Of a stretch of DNA of 64,000 bases, positions 1-11,521 are shown piece by piece. A model generated the notes under the pieces. It did no database searches and was not told the DNA's origin. It saw only the letters and a program-made list of their open reading frames with translations. This stretch comes from Microbulbifer variabilis. GTDB lineage: Bacteria; Pseudomonadota; Gammaproteobacteria; Pseudomonadales; Cellvibrionaceae. The position numbers and the translations under genes were made by a program. The DNA lies in contig NZ_JAIVKI010000015.1 in assembly GCF_020524905.1 (NCBI RefSeq), positions 1 through 64,000 of the forward strand. Direction: 5' to 3'. Position 1 is the first letter of the stretch; each line of letters starts with the position of its first letter.

Positions 1-82
1 ATGGCCTCCTTAAAGAACTTGCCGGTTCATGGAGGTCATATTTTCACTCTGCACGCCGGAACGGCAGAGCCTTGTCAAGTCT

Positions 83-140
83 CACCGCCTGAGGCGGTGG
101 TTTACCTATTTGTTAATTAAAGAATTTGCTGGGCAAATTC
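83..140. repeat. Two adjacent perfect hairpins at the left edge
   Basis: Two stem-loops lie 22 bases apart. The first pairs CACCGCC (83-89) with GGCGGTG (93-99) around TGA. The second pairs GAATTTGC (122-129) with GCAAATTC (133-140) around TGG. Neither is followed by a proper T run, so they are not obvious terminators. A short open frame (1-120, 39 codons) crosses the first hairpin and may be the tail of something cut by the window edge. Subterminal hairpins of this kind occur at the right end of IS200/IS605-type elements, but no recognisable TnpB tail is visible, so that reading is a guess. Confidence 0.4.
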
Positions 141-223
141 AGCCGACAAACGCCAACTAGCTTTCAGATCAATGGCATTTTATTTATAAACCGACTGAAG
201 CGATAATGGAATGGGGTATCACT

Positions 224-814
224 ATGGATTCGAATAAGGCTATCAACAGTCTTTTCTTGTCGGGTATATTTGCGGTTATACTCGCGCACATGGGGCAAGC
301 CTACGCAAAATCTGAAACAAAAAATAGCTTGGACGGCACCTGGTGTACCACAGAGGAAGGTTCTTTTATTTTTTACGAACATAAAAGAGATGCTGTAAAC
401 CTAGGAAAAGGCGACTATTGCCGAACTTTTAAGGTCTTAACAATGAACAAGTCAGGTGGGGGCGGCCGATTCATTGATACGCTTAAAAAGCCTGACATAA
501 AAAATCAAATAGGCGGTATTGAAGAATCAAGAGATGGAGTAATTTATAGTAAAGATATTGGTATATTCGTCTATTCGAAGAAAGATGAAGCAATTCATAT
601 GATCACAATCGATGTTTCAGATGAAACCGTCAGTGAGTTAACAATTGATAGCAGTGGAGTAATGCACGGTTTTGTGAGGGAGGTCACCTCTGATTCGACC
701 ACATATGAGACTTTGGTGGGCGTCCTATTCTTTAAGAAAAATCGCGAACCAATACCATCAAAATTTAATCAGGATTGGGAGCTGATCTTTAATAAAACAC
801 ACAAAAAGCCATAG
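224..814 (+). CDS. Secreted protein of unknown function
   Basis: About 196 residues. I chose the ATG at 224, which has GGGG about 9 bases upstream; an in-frame ATG at 206 is also possible. The N-terminus has a charged start, a hydrophobic stretch (LFLSGIFAVILAHMG) and a likely signal-peptidase site after AYA, so the protein is probably periplasmic or secreted. The mature part is rich in Asp, Lys and Ser, with several beta-strand-like segments, a GGGG run and two cysteines (WCTTEE and YCRTF) that could form a disulfide. I recognise no family. It stands alone, with 632 bases before the next gene on the same strand. Confidence 0.7.
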   Translation: MDSNKAINSLFLSGIFAVILAHMGQAYAKSETKNSLDGTWCTTEEGSFIFYEHKRDAVNLGKGDYCRTFKVLTMNKSGGGGRFIDTLKKPDIKNQIGGIEESRDGVIYSKDIGIFVYSKKDEAIHMITIDVSDETVSELTIDSSGVMHGFVREVTSDSTTYETLVGVLFFKKNREPIPSKFNQDWELIFNKTHKKP

Positions 815-1446
815 CTCAACTTGTAAATAACGTGAGCAAAAGAAGAAGGCAAATAAGCCGTAGGACCGAGCACAACCCTCTGAATATTGATGCAGTCAAC
901 GGGCGCTATAAAATTGCACATTCCAATTTTATTATGTTTCAAGGGGGAAATTGAGGTCGTCACTCTACATAATGCCAGCTGTAAACTGTCAGCGTTTTAG
1001 GCAATTTGCTGTGATTAAGGCAAACAAATTTACCCCTTAATTTCACTGAGCTATTTCAAGCCTACTAATTGTTCATCTAGCTTTCTTCCTCAAAGCAATC
1101 AATGATCCACATTTCTCATTGTCATTTATTTTCCTGTCAGAAATAATTTTGAAATTATCGAGCAACTTGCAGGCAGAAGAGCCTGCAGGGAAATCAACAA
1201 TCTCTACATTTAGGAAGTTGCTTCAAAAATATGTGAGCGCAAAACATCTAATGCAATACGATTCATACAAGAGCAGGATAAACTTATCCTTAAACCATCC
1301 CTGGCAGAAAAACAACTTTTTTCCCGAAAACCGAAACCATTTTTCTGTATTTCAGATTAATTTGTGGATCGACACCTTAAAAACTTTAGCAGAGCCTAGT
1401 CTTACCAATAGATACTCGTCATACTTTAAAATGGAAATATAGGTCA
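815..1446. other. Non-coding stretch upstream of the GAPDH-ATPase operon
   Basis: No convincing gene was found in these 632 bases. A 107-codon open frame (1119-1442) ends just before GAPDH, but it starts at TTG, has no ribosome-binding site and shows no family features, so I leave it out. A hairpin pairs TGCAGGC (1168-1174) with GCCTGCA (1181-1187) around AGAAGA, with wobble extension. It lies in the probable leader of the downstream operon. Its role is unknown, and it is not followed by a T run. Confidence 0.5.
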
Positions 1447-3860
<2,414 letters not shown>

Positions 3861-3887
3861 ATCGATTTTCCGGTAGGTGCAATAAAC

Positions 3888-4280
3888 ATGAAGACTTTTA
3901 GTTTGATGCTTATCTCTTCAGACAATCATCATGAGATTGATGATTTAACCTCCTTTGTCGGGGAAGACTCCTCAGGAAGATTTGGCATTCTCGCAGGCCA
4001 TCAGCGCCTAATAACCTCCCTAGTGTTTGGTCTGATGTATTTTCGACGTATTACCGGCGAAAAGCAGTACTTGGCGGTGCCAGGAGGACTGCTTTATTTC
4101 CTGAATGATCGGCTCCAAATATTTACACGACACTACCTGCTAAGCAGGGACTATGGGCATATTTCGGCTTTATTGCGAAGTAAATTTTTAGAGGAGGAGC
4201 AGAATTTGCATATGATAAAAGAAAGTCTAAGGCGTATGGAAGAGTCTATATTGCGACATCTTTGGGAGCTGAGCCGTTAA
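3888..4280 (+). CDS. atpC: N-type ATPase F1 subunit epsilon
   Basis: 130 residues, usual length. Epsilon is part of the central stalk with gamma and can modulate hydrolysis. The N-terminal beta-sandwich is recognisable by SGRFGILAGHQRL and VPGGLLYF, followed by a helical C-terminal hairpin from about residue 85 (LRSKFLEEEQNLHMIK). It lies 27 bases after atpD with TAGGTG before the ATG. The position directly after atpD fits N-type operons. Confidence 0.9.
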   Translation: MKTFSLMLISSDNHHEIDDLTSFVGEDSSGRFGILAGHQRLITSLVFGLMYFRRITGEKQYLAVPGGLLYFLNDRLQIFTRHYLLSRDYGHISALLRSKFLEEEQNLHMIKESLRRMEESILRHLWELSR

Positions 4281-4296
4281 GTGAAATCGAGAGAAA

Positions 4297-4578
4297 GTGG
4301 GAATGAGAAAGAATTACGATAAAAAGCTCTATGAAAAAATCGAGCGCCAAGCCGAGCGCATTAAAAAGTCTGAGCGTGAACGTTCCACAGTATTTGCGCA
4401 AACGATTTATATAGGTACCCTTGGGCTTGTTATGGTACTGCCGGTAGTAGGCGGCGCTTATTTAGGTCGATGGCTAGATGCCTTGGTTCAAGGTTATTCA
4501 ACCCGCTGGACTCTGAGCTTTATTTTTGTGGGGCTTGTTGTTGGCGTTATCAATGTATATTTGCTGATTCGAGAGTAA
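4297..4578 (+). CDS. atpQ: N-type ATPase membrane protein AtpQ (AtpZ/AtpI-like)
   Basis: 93 residues from a GTG at 4297. The ATG at 4303, preceded by AGTGGGA, is an equally good start and gives 91. The N-terminal third is a charged helix (KIERQAERIKKSERER). Two membrane segments follow (about residues 36-56 and 71-90), separated by GGAYLGRWLD. This is the layout of AtpQ, the AtpZ/AtpI-related small protein encoded after atpC in N-type operons and thought to help assemble the rotor ring. In the standard order atpR should follow, but the next gene, atpB, starts 3 bases after this stop. Confidence 0.85.
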   Translation: MGMRKNYDKKLYEKIERQAERIKKSERERSTVFAQTIYIGTLGLVMVLPVVGGAYLGRWLDALVQGYSTRWTLSFIFVGLVVGVINVYLLIRE

Positions 4579-4581
4579 ACA

Positions 4582-5280
4582 GTGAATGGGGATGATCTAA
4601 CACCCGCGGTACTATTTACGCTGGGGCCAATATCAATCACTTCGACTGTAATCACCACCTGGATGGTGATGGTCTTTCTGACGGTTTTAGCCCTGGTAGT
4701 GATGCGTCGGCTGGAACTGATACCAGGCCCTATGCAGACCCTGGCCGAGGGTATCCATGGCGCGATTGAGGAGGCGATCCGTGCAGTAGCGCCGAATCAT
4801 GTCACACAGCTACTTCCATTTATCGGCACTTTATGGATTTTTCTTGTGGCCGCCAATTTGTGTGGTCTGATCCCCGGAGTTCATTCCCCTACACGGGATT
4901 TGTCCGCCACCACGGCATTAGCAATACTGGTTTTTCTATCTGTCCACTGGTTTGGTATCCGCAGCAAGGGATTTAAAGCCTACTTACGTCACTACCTCTC
5001 ACCAAGTCCAATACTGCTGCCATTTCAGCTGGTGAGTGAAATTACCCGTACAGTTGCGCTGGCCGTACGATTATTTGGCAATATCATGAGTCTTGAAATG
5101 GCTGCATTGATGATATTGTTGGTGGCGGGTTTTCTTGCGCCGTTACCCATACTTATGCTGCATATCATAGAGGCTTTGGTGCAGGCCTATATTTTCGGTA
5201 TGTTGGCACTGATTTATATTGCGGGTGGGCTACAGTCACAACAACTCAGGAGTTCCAGCAAAGGAGAGCTTAATGAGTGA
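4582..5280 (+). CDS. atpB: N-type ATPase Fo subunit a
   Basis: 232 residues, polytopic inner-membrane protein forming the ion half-channels beside the c-ring. The essential arginine sits in the conserved stretch TVALAVRLFGNIMS (near residue 170). C-terminal helices with EALVQAYIFGMLALIYI match the family. The start is a GTG at 4582, 3 bases after the atpQ stop, which suggests translational coupling. The 3' end overlaps atpE by 8 bases. The protein is shorter than the E. coli a subunit (271), as usual for N-type ATPases. Confidence 0.94.
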   Translation: MNGDDLTPAVLFTLGPISITSTVITTWMVMVFLTVLALVVMRRLELIPGPMQTLAEGIHGAIEEAIRAVAPNHVTQLLPFIGTLWIFLVAANLCGLIPGVHSPTRDLSATTALAILVFLSVHWFGIRSKGFKAYLRHYLSPSPILLPFQLVSEITRTVALAVRLFGNIMSLEMAALMILLVAGFLAPLPILMLHIIEALVQAYIFGMLALIYIAGGLQSQQLRSSSKGELNE

Positions 5281-5542
5281 TATGTTCTGGTTTACAGCAC
5301 TTTCCACTGTCGCTGCGATGATTGGTATTGCTATCGGTGTGCTGCTGCCAGCCTATGCAATGGGTCGTGCTATTTCTAGTGCATTGGAAGCTCTAGCCCG
5401 CCAGCCAGAGGCTGAAAAGTCAATTTTGCGGACCCTGTTTATTGGTTTGGCGATGATCGAATCTTTGGCCATCTATGTATTGGTTATTACTTTGATTGTT
5501 CTGTTCCGTAATCCACTGCTGGAATACTTGCTTAAGTCCTAG
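5273..5542 (+). CDS. atpE: N-type ATPase Fo subunit c
   Basis: 89 residues forming a two-helix hairpin; many copies make the rotor ring. I chose the ATG at 5273, which follows AAGGAGAG and overlaps the atpB stop by 8 bases. The polar loop ARQPEAEKS is at residues 42-50. The ion-binding glutamate is Glu63 in MIESLAIY. By ungapped alignment from the ARQP loop to the Na+-binding c subunit of Ilyobacter tartaricus, Glu63, Ser64 and Tyr68 match its E65, S66 and Y70. Met30 and Leu65 replace the Gln32 and Thr67 ligands. Ion specificity is therefore uncertain and may be protons. Confidence 0.95.
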   Translation: MSDMFWFTALSTVAAMIGIAIGVLLPAYAMGRAISSALEALARQPEAEKSILRTLFIGLAMIESLAIYVLVITLIVLFRNPLLEYLLKS

Positions 5543-5690
5543 CAGGCAGTTTTTAAAGATAAATTATACCAGGCAGGGAATGTAGAACTCTTAAATGCGA
5601 TGTATCGTGGGCTTAAAAATTATGCTCGGGCCCGAGATGAATGGGGTGGGAAGGCAATCTCTGCTGCCTACCAGGTGCTTGGAGAAAACT

Positions 5691-6458
5691 GTGGAACTCA
5701 GTTGGTCAACTCTCGCACTGGAAATGTTCAATTTCCTGGTGCTTTTATGGCTGCTTAAACGTTTTTTCTACAAGCCAGTCCAATCTGTAATCAAAAGACG
5801 TCAGGACTCTATTGAGGAGCGTCTGGCTCGTGCCGAGCAAATGGAAGTTAAAGCAAATAAAATGTTGTCACAATATGAAGAGCGAAAAGAACAATGGCAT
5901 TTAGAATGTGAACAGGCTCGTGAAGCTTTACAAACGGAAATAAAATTAAAACGGGAGAAGGAAGAGCGATCATTAAGAGACTCTCTTGAACAAGAGCGGC
6001 AAAGAAATCTTACTTTAGAGATCCAGCATTCTCATGATTTGGAACGACAGTTGGAGCTAAGAGCACTGGAGCAAGGTAGTCAGTTTGCCGCGCAGCTTCT
6101 GAAACTCGCCAGCGGACCAGAACTTGAGAACCGTTTAATTGAACTATTCATTCACGCATTGAATTCATTGGATGAAGATCGAATAGTAGAACTGCGTAAT
6201 CAACTATCGCATTCAGATGCCTTGATGCAGATATCCAGTGCCTTCACTTTAACTGAAGAAAAGCGGATTACAATAAAAAAATTGATGAAGAAGATTCTAC
6301 AGCGAGATTTGCAATACCATTTTGTCGAGGATTCAGAATTGGTTGCAGGTTTGCGTATTAGGGTCGGTCCCTGGGAGCTGGGAGCTAATATAAATGACGA
6401 GCTACTCGGTTTTTCGTCTTTGATGGGCGACTTGATGATTGAGTCAACGGGCAGATAA
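5691..6458 (+). CDS. atpF: N-type ATPase subunit b with delta-like C-terminal domain
   Basis: 255 residues from the GTG at 5691, preceded by GGAG with 6 bases between. The longer in-frame start at 5595 would add 32 unlikely residues. A single membrane helix (about residues 9-24, [17 protein letters not shown]) leads into a long charged coiled coil (about 30-150). The C-terminal 60-70 residues resemble the end of subunit delta: LTEEKR, then [20 protein letters not shown], matching the delta pattern of a Gly-rich strand before a terminal helix. No separate atpH exists in the operon, so this protein probably combines peripheral stalk and F1 attachment. Confidence 0.88.
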   Translation: MELSWSTLALEMFNFLVLLWLLKRFFYKPVQSVIKRRQDSIEERLARAEQMEVKANKMLSQYEERKEQWHLECEQAREALQTEIKLKREKEERSLRDSLEQERQRNLTLEIQHSHDLERQLELRALEQGSQFAAQLLKLASGPELENRLIELFIHALNSLDEDRIVELRNQLSHSDALMQISSAFTLTEEKRITIKKLMKKILQRDLQYHFVEDSELVAGLRIRVGPWELGANINDELLGFSSLMGDLMIESTGR

Positions 6459-6460
6459 CT

Positions 6461-7936
6461 GTGATTGGAGAGAGACTCAAACGTCGTACAAGTTGGCTTA
6501 AAGCCTATCGACCAAACCTACGTATTCGCGAACGGGGCTGGGTGTTGTCGGTTGGTGATGGCATTGTTTGGGTTGCCGGATTGCCTACCGCATCTATGGA
6601 TGATGTTTTGGATTTCGATGACGGAAGTCGCGGTTTAGTATTTGATCTTACCGGCAACGCAATTGGTGCCGTATTGCTGGTAGAAACTGAACATCTAACC
6701 GCTGGCACTTATGCACGTATTTCTCCAAAACCTTTAAGTTTACCCGTAGGAGATAATCTACTTGGCCGTGTGCTTGATCCGCTGGGTAATCCTCTAGATG
6801 GTGGGACTGAGCCTGAATGCAGCGATTGGCGCCGTCTGGAAGGCGCATCACCGACAATCATTGAGCGAGATTTTGTACATCGACCGTTATACACCGGCAG
6901 TAAGATAATGGACACTTTGATCCCCATTGGCTGCGGCCAACGCCAATTGATTATCGGGGACGAAGGGGTAGGGCGCAGCTCATTAGCAATGGATACAGTG
7001 CTCAGTCAACGCGGGCGAAATATTCTCTGCATCATTGTATTGATTGGACAGAAACGCTCCGCTGTAGTCGCTACGATAGAACTTCTAAAGGATACTGGTG
7101 CAATTGAATACAGTGTGGTAATTGTGGCAGAGGCTAGTGCCTTACCGGGATTGCAACACCTAGCGCCTTTTTCTGGGTGCGCTATTGCTGAGTATTGGAT
7201 GCGCAGGGGAAAGGACACTCTGGTTATCTATGACGACCTCTCAACTCATGCCAAAACCTACCGTGAGTTATCACTGTTATTGCGTAGACCGCCAGGGCGA
7301 GAAGCCTATCCCGGAGATATATTTTCTGTCCATGCACGCCTGCTGGAAAGGGCTACCTGTCTCAATGCCAAAGAGGGGGGCGGCAGCATGACGGCACTCC
7401 CAATAGTGGAGACTAAGCTCGGCGAGATCGCTGCCTATATCCCTACAAATCTAATCTCTATAACCGATGGTCAAATATATTTGGACCGTGAACTTTTCGC
7501 TGCCGGTTTTCGCCCGGCAATTGATATTGGTAAATCGGTATCCCGTATCGGAGGTCATGCGCAACATCCATCCATTAAGCGTGAAGCCGGGCGCATGAAG
7601 TTTGACTATCTGCAATTTCTCGAGCTGGAAATGTTCACGCGCTTCGGCGCAAAGCTGGAGGCAGGTATGGAAAAAGCCATACGTAAAGGTCGCATATTGC
7701 GGGAAATATTAAAGCAGGAGCGATTATCGCCACTAACCGTTGAATTTCAACTATCTTGGCTTATTGCCTTCAACGATGGTCTTTTCAATCAGATTGCCCC
7801 AAAGCGATTGCCGGAATTGTTATCCAGTCTGGATCGAAGAGTACGGGCTAGTAATCTGACACTAGATGATGAAAGGGCATGCTGGGAACAGTTTGCACAT
7901 GAATGGATACAAGGTAATAGTGAAGCACTCAAATGA
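6461..7936 (+). CDS. atpA: N-type ATPase F1 subunit alpha, with altered P-loop
   Basis: 491 residues, slightly short for alpha (about 500-515). It forms the non-catalytic nucleotide sites and supplies the arginine finger to beta, present here in VSRIGGHAQ. The P-loop reads GDEGVGRS: the Walker A lysine, near-invariant in alpha subunits, is arginine (codon CGC at 6974-6976, residue 172). Other family blocks are intact ([39 protein letters not shown]). The start is a GTG 3 bases after atpF, and the stop overlaps the atpG start (ATGA). The gene reads as intact; the altered P-loop may weaken nucleotide binding at the non-catalytic sites. Confidence 0.94.
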   Translation: MIGERLKRRTSWLKAYRPNLRIRERGWVLSVGDGIVWVAGLPTASMDDVLDFDDGSRGLVFDLTGNAIGAVLLVETEHLTAGTYARISPKPLSLPVGDNLLGRVLDPLGNPLDGGTEPECSDWRRLEGASPTIIERDFVHRPLYTGSKIMDTLIPIGCGQRQLIIGDEGVGRSSLAMDTVLSQRGRNILCIIVLIGQKRSAVVATIELLKDTGAIEYSVVIVAEASALPGLQHLAPFSGCAIAEYWMRRGKDTLVIYDDLSTHAKTYRELSLLLRRPPGREAYPGDIFSVHARLLERATCLNAKEGGGSMTALPIVETKLGEIAAYIPTNLISITDGQIYLDRELFAAGFRPAIDIGKSVSRIGGHAQHPSIKREAGRMKFDYLQFLELEMFTRFGAKLEAGMEKAIRKGRILREILKQERLSPLTVEFQLSWLIAFNDGLFNQIAPKRLPELLSSLDRRVRASNLTLDDERACWEQFAHEWIQGNSEALK

Positions 7937-8787
7937 GTCGACAGCAGGAACTAAAGAATCATAGAAAACAGCTTACAGAAACTCGTCAGATTATTGGCGC
8001 CATGCAATCTTTGTCGTTTATTGAGGTGCACAGACTTCGGCAGGTTCTTGACCTTCAACGACAAATTACTAAGGGCCTGGTCCGGGCTGCCAAAGATCTA
8101 TTGTGTTTTAATCCAAATTTACTACCCAAAATTGAGCCTTTAAAACAACTTTTCCTAGTAGTGGGGTCCGAGCGAGGCTTTTGCGGTGACTTTAATGATC
8201 AACTGTTAAAAAAACTGCAACAATGCCTTACTGACCCCACAGGAAAGGATGCTGGCATTCTTGTTTGTGGCAGAAAAATTGGAAATCGTTTAGAAAACCA
8301 TCCCCAATTATTAAAAGTGCTCGATGGTGCAGCGGTGCTGGATGAAATAGATACTACCCTTATGCACCTGATCGAAATTTTTACCAAAATGAAAGATGGC
8401 ATGCTGGCATTAACGGTCATTTATCATGGTGAAAGAAGAAAAAGTGATATTATCCAGCACCAATTACTACCGCCTTTTGAGATCCTGGAAGATATACAAC
8501 AGGAATTCGCGTTCCCTCCACAAATCAATCTTCGACCAGTCCAACTATTCACAGAATTGCTGGAACAGTATCTTTTTACCGCCTTAAACGAAATTCTCTA
8601 CGTATCCCTAATGGCTGAGAACCAGCACCGCATACAACACTTGGCGGGTGCGATCCGTCATTTGGATCACCGTTTGGAAAGTTTAAGACAAAAACAAAAT
8701 CAGCTGCGTCAGGAGGAAATTATTGAGGAAATTGAAGTGATCTTACTCAATTCTGCCGACCCTTCATCGCCATCAAGTGGACGCTGA
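7933..8787 (+). CDS. atpG: N-type ATPase F1 subunit gamma
   Basis: 284 residues, normal length for the central rotor shaft. Long N- and C-terminal helices are evident ([21 protein letters not shown] and [20 protein letters not shown]), framing an alpha/beta domain with [10 protein letters not shown], the counterpart of SDRGLCGGFN in ordinary gamma subunits. The N-terminal region departs strongly from housekeeping gamma, as expected in N-type complexes. It overlaps atpA by 4 bases (ATGA). It is the last gene of the operon; the next gene is convergent. Confidence 0.92.
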   Translation: MSRQQELKNHRKQLTETRQIIGAMQSLSFIEVHRLRQVLDLQRQITKGLVRAAKDLLCFNPNLLPKIEPLKQLFLVVGSERGFCGDFNDQLLKKLQQCLTDPTGKDAGILVCGRKIGNRLENHPQLLKVLDGAAVLDEIDTTLMHLIEIFTKMKDGMLALTVIYHGERRKSDIIQHQLLPPFEILEDIQQEFAFPPQINLRPVQLFTELLEQYLFTALNEILYVSLMAENQHRIQHLAGAIRHLDHRLESLRQKQNQLRQEEIIEEIEVILLNSADPSSPSSGR

Positions 8788-8971
8788 GCGGATGGAAAAA
8801 TAGGTTGGATTATTACTGGTAGTCTGCTGATTAGCGCTATCGAGCTTATGGAGAAGTCAAACTTCAAGAATATCACCCGCTGCAATAAAATAGATCGGTG
8901 GGTAGGTTAGAGGGCAAATTGAAATCGATTGATTTTGTTGCCAGATTAACCCATTACCCAATAGATTTGTT

Positions 8972-11266
8972 TCATTGTTGCGTATCACTCAAGGTAAAAT
9001 AGATCTCCTCTTCTTGAGCGAAGTGCAGCCTGACGATGGTAACCAAACTAAGTAAAAGGCTCCTTAATTCCCTTAACTGAAAATCACTAAGTTCATTCTT
9101 AGTATATTCATTAGTCAACTGTTCGTAACGACGAGCAAGTCTAAAGATTTCTCTATGTGTATGACTCATTGAGCCTAAAGGATCAAAGCCGTGCATTATT
9201 TTGACGAGTTTCGGGTAGAGTTTATCTTCATCTTCATGCTCATGCGTTAACAGCTGTTCTTGAATAATCATTGCTAGGGATTTTAAATCCTCATGAATGT
9301 TTGTTGACAGGCCACTACTGAGCATTTGGATTGTTGCATCTATATGATCTAGAACGGGTTGGAGTTCGCTATGCTCATGACGCAGTTTGTCTGCTATTTC
9401 TACGGGTAATCGTGCTTCGGCTAAGTACTGTGGTAGTGGTCTCAATGCGCGCAATGCATTGATTATTACAGCTACATCAATCCCTTCTTGTAACAAAGCG
9501 CCGGCTACGGGGGACAAATACCCAAAAGCCGCGAATATCATAGCAATTCCAGATAATCCCATACCGACGAGAACACTCTGGAGGGCAATGTGTCGTCCAC
9601 GGCGAGCAATGTGAATCCCTTCTGGTAACCGGTCTAGCCGGTCTACTAGCAGCACAACATCGGCAGCCTCGGCGGAAGCACCTGCACCCCGAGCACCCAT
9701 TGCTATACCTACATCAGCCGCGGCAAGCGCGGGAGCATCATTGATTCCGTCTCCCACCATGGCGGTAATAGCATTACGACATTCAGCCTCTACCGCGGCG
9801 ACCTTATCTGCGGGTGAACGTTCTGCTAGCACTGAGTCAAACCCAAGAGAAATTGCAACGGTTTCCGCTACATCTTGTCGATCTCCACTTAGCATAACCG
9901 TGTGGCGGATACCAGCACGATGCAGTTCACGTAATGCTCGCGGTGTTTCCATGCGGATCTGGTCGGCCAGTAATAAGACTCCAGCAAGATGTCCATCAAC
10001 GCCGACAAAAGCGCCGGACAAACCACGCATTTCCATTTTCTGAAGTTGGGTCTGGACCCAACCGTCCGGGCCTTGATCCCCCAAAACTAAAGACAGGCTG
10101 CCTACTGACACTGAGTGACCCTCGACTTGTCCCCTCAAACCTTCTCCAGGTTCTTCAACGACTTGATCTGGAAAACTGATATCGAGATTTCTACGTTGCG
10201 CTTCAGAGACCAAAGATTGAGCGGTACTATGCAGAGAAAACTGGTCCAACGACGCCGCTAGGCGAAGTACCTCAGCCGGCTGGAAACGTGATGTCGTTTC
10301 AATCCCCACCAGCTTCGAGTGTCCAGTCGTTAATGTCCCCGTCTTGTCGAATAAGATATTCTTGACGATTGCGAGTTGCTCTAAAGCATCGCCATTCTTG
10401 ACTAGAATGCCACGTCGGGCCGCTCGGGAAATGGCGGAAATAATTGCAATCGGTGCTGCTAATATCAAGGGGCAAGGGGTTGCTACAACGAGTACGGCAA
10501 GTGCTCGTACGGGGTCCCCAGAAGATACCCAGGCCGCCGCAGCGATAAAGAGTGCTATGGGAATGAAGAGAAGGGCATAGCGGTCCGCCATGCGGGTAAA
10601 AGGGGCCTTACCCGCTTGGGCTTCTTCAACCATATGCACAATGCCTGCATAAGTACTTTCTGCTGCGGATTTTAACGCTCGTAATTCTAACGGCCCGCCC
10701 GCATTGATTGCGCCACTTAAAAGCTGCTCGCCAAGGTAACGTCGTTGGAGTCGTGATTCTCCGGTTATTGTTGACTCATCCACTTGTGCCGTCTTTGTGA
10801 GAAGTAACCCATCAACCGGCACAGCTTCTCCCGGTTTTATTAAAAGATGATCTCCGGCATGTAACGTATCAACACTGACCTCTTGAATACCCGACGAATT
10901 GCAGAGATGAGCTACCTTGGGACGGCGCTCTAGCAGTGCCGTGAGCTCCTTACGTGCCCGACCATTCGCATATTCTTCCAGGGAGCGACCGCTAGCAAAC
11001 ATAAAAGCGATCACCGAACCGGCTAGATACTGCTCAAGTGCAAGAGCTCCCGCCAATGTGAGTAGGGCAAGTAAATCCACACCGGCTTGGTGGTGTAACA
11101 GCGCACGAAAGCTTTCTGCTGTCACCACAATGAGCATCAATACAATTGTCAATTCCCAAACTGGTCGCGGAGATATCCCCCACAACAGGAGTAATCCACC
11201 CGTAATCAAAAGCAGAGCCGTAATACTGGCCAGTATCGTATAGTTGCGGCTTGTAATATTTCGCAC
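8972..11266 (-). CDS. P1B-5-like metal-transporting P-type ATPase with C-terminal hemerythrin domain
   Basis: 764 residues. It is an ATP-driven heavy-metal exporter of the inner membrane. The transmembrane metal motif is TPCP (near residue 262) instead of CPC. The actuator TGES is present, the phosphorylation site DKTGTLT is near 305, and the hinge reads VGDGINDAPAL. The last 145 or so residues form a hemerythrin-type domain with diiron ligands visible in LRHEHSE, HEHEDEDKLYP, SHTHREIF and LHFAQEEE. TPCP plus a C-terminal hemerythrin domain is the signature of P1B-5 ATPases such as rhizobial Nia, linked to Ni and Fe export. No N-terminal metal-binding domain is present. It is divergent from the next P-type ATPase; a nearby iron permease-family gene supports an iron or oxygen connection. 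Confidence 0.92.
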   Translation of the reverse strand: MRNITSRNYTILASITALLLITGGLLLLWGISPRPVWELTIVLMLIVVTAESFRALLHHQAGVDLLALLTLAGALALEQYLAGSVIAFMFASGRSLEEYANGRARKELTALLERRPKVAHLCNSSGIQEVSVDTLHAGDHLLIKPGEAVPVDGLLLTKTAQVDESTITGESRLQRRYLGEQLLSGAINAGGPLELRALKSAAESTYAGIVHMVEEAQAGKAPFTRMADRYALLFIPIALFIAAAAWVSSGDPVRALAVLVVATPCPLILAAPIAIISAISRAARRGILVKNGDALEQLAIVKNILFDKTGTLTTGHSKLVGIETTSRFQPAEVLRLAASLDQFSLHSTAQSLVSEAQRRNLDISFPDQVVEEPGEGLRGQVEGHSVSVGSLSLVLGDQGPDGWVQTQLQKMEMRGLSGAFVGVDGHLAGVLLLADQIRMETPRALRELHRAGIRHTVMLSGDRQDVAETVAISLGFDSVLAERSPADKVAAVEAECRNAITAMVGDGINDAPALAAADVGIAMGARGAGASAEAADVVLLVDRLDRLPEGIHIARRGRHIALQSVLVGMGLSGIAMIFAAFGYLSPVAGALLQEGIDVAVIINALRALRPLPQYLAEARLPVEIADKLRHEHSELQPVLDHIDATIQMLSSGLSTNIHEDLKSLAMIIQEQLLTHEHEDEDKLYPKLVKIMHGFDPLGSMSHTHREIFRLARRYEQLTNEYTKNELSDFQLRELRSLLLSLVTIVRLHFAQEEEIYFTLSDTQQ

Positions 11267-11521
11267 GACTTACATTTAAAAAGTGATATCTGATGAAAGA
11301 TAAAAGTCTGTAGACACACTGACCTTTTATGATACTTCAATAAAGCAGGTTATTGACGAATCGTTGTCATCGTTCAGTGGGCTTAGGGTTTGGATTTATT
11401 CTCACCCGTTAACCTTTTTCCACGCACTTGGCTGAGCATGATTTTTGCGTCAGGCTGGTTGTCGGCGGAATGCTAATGTTGGATAAGTTAATCCCTTCTC
11501 AAAACATAGTTAAAAAAGTTA

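Noticed and set aside
1119..1442. 107-codon open frame ending just before gap
   Set aside because: TTG start, no ribosome-binding site, no family-like sequence; probably chance.
11267..11521. Palindrome-like ACGAATCGT in the divergent P-type ATPase spacer as an operator
   Set aside because: Only nine bases, no match to a named regulator site; could be chance.
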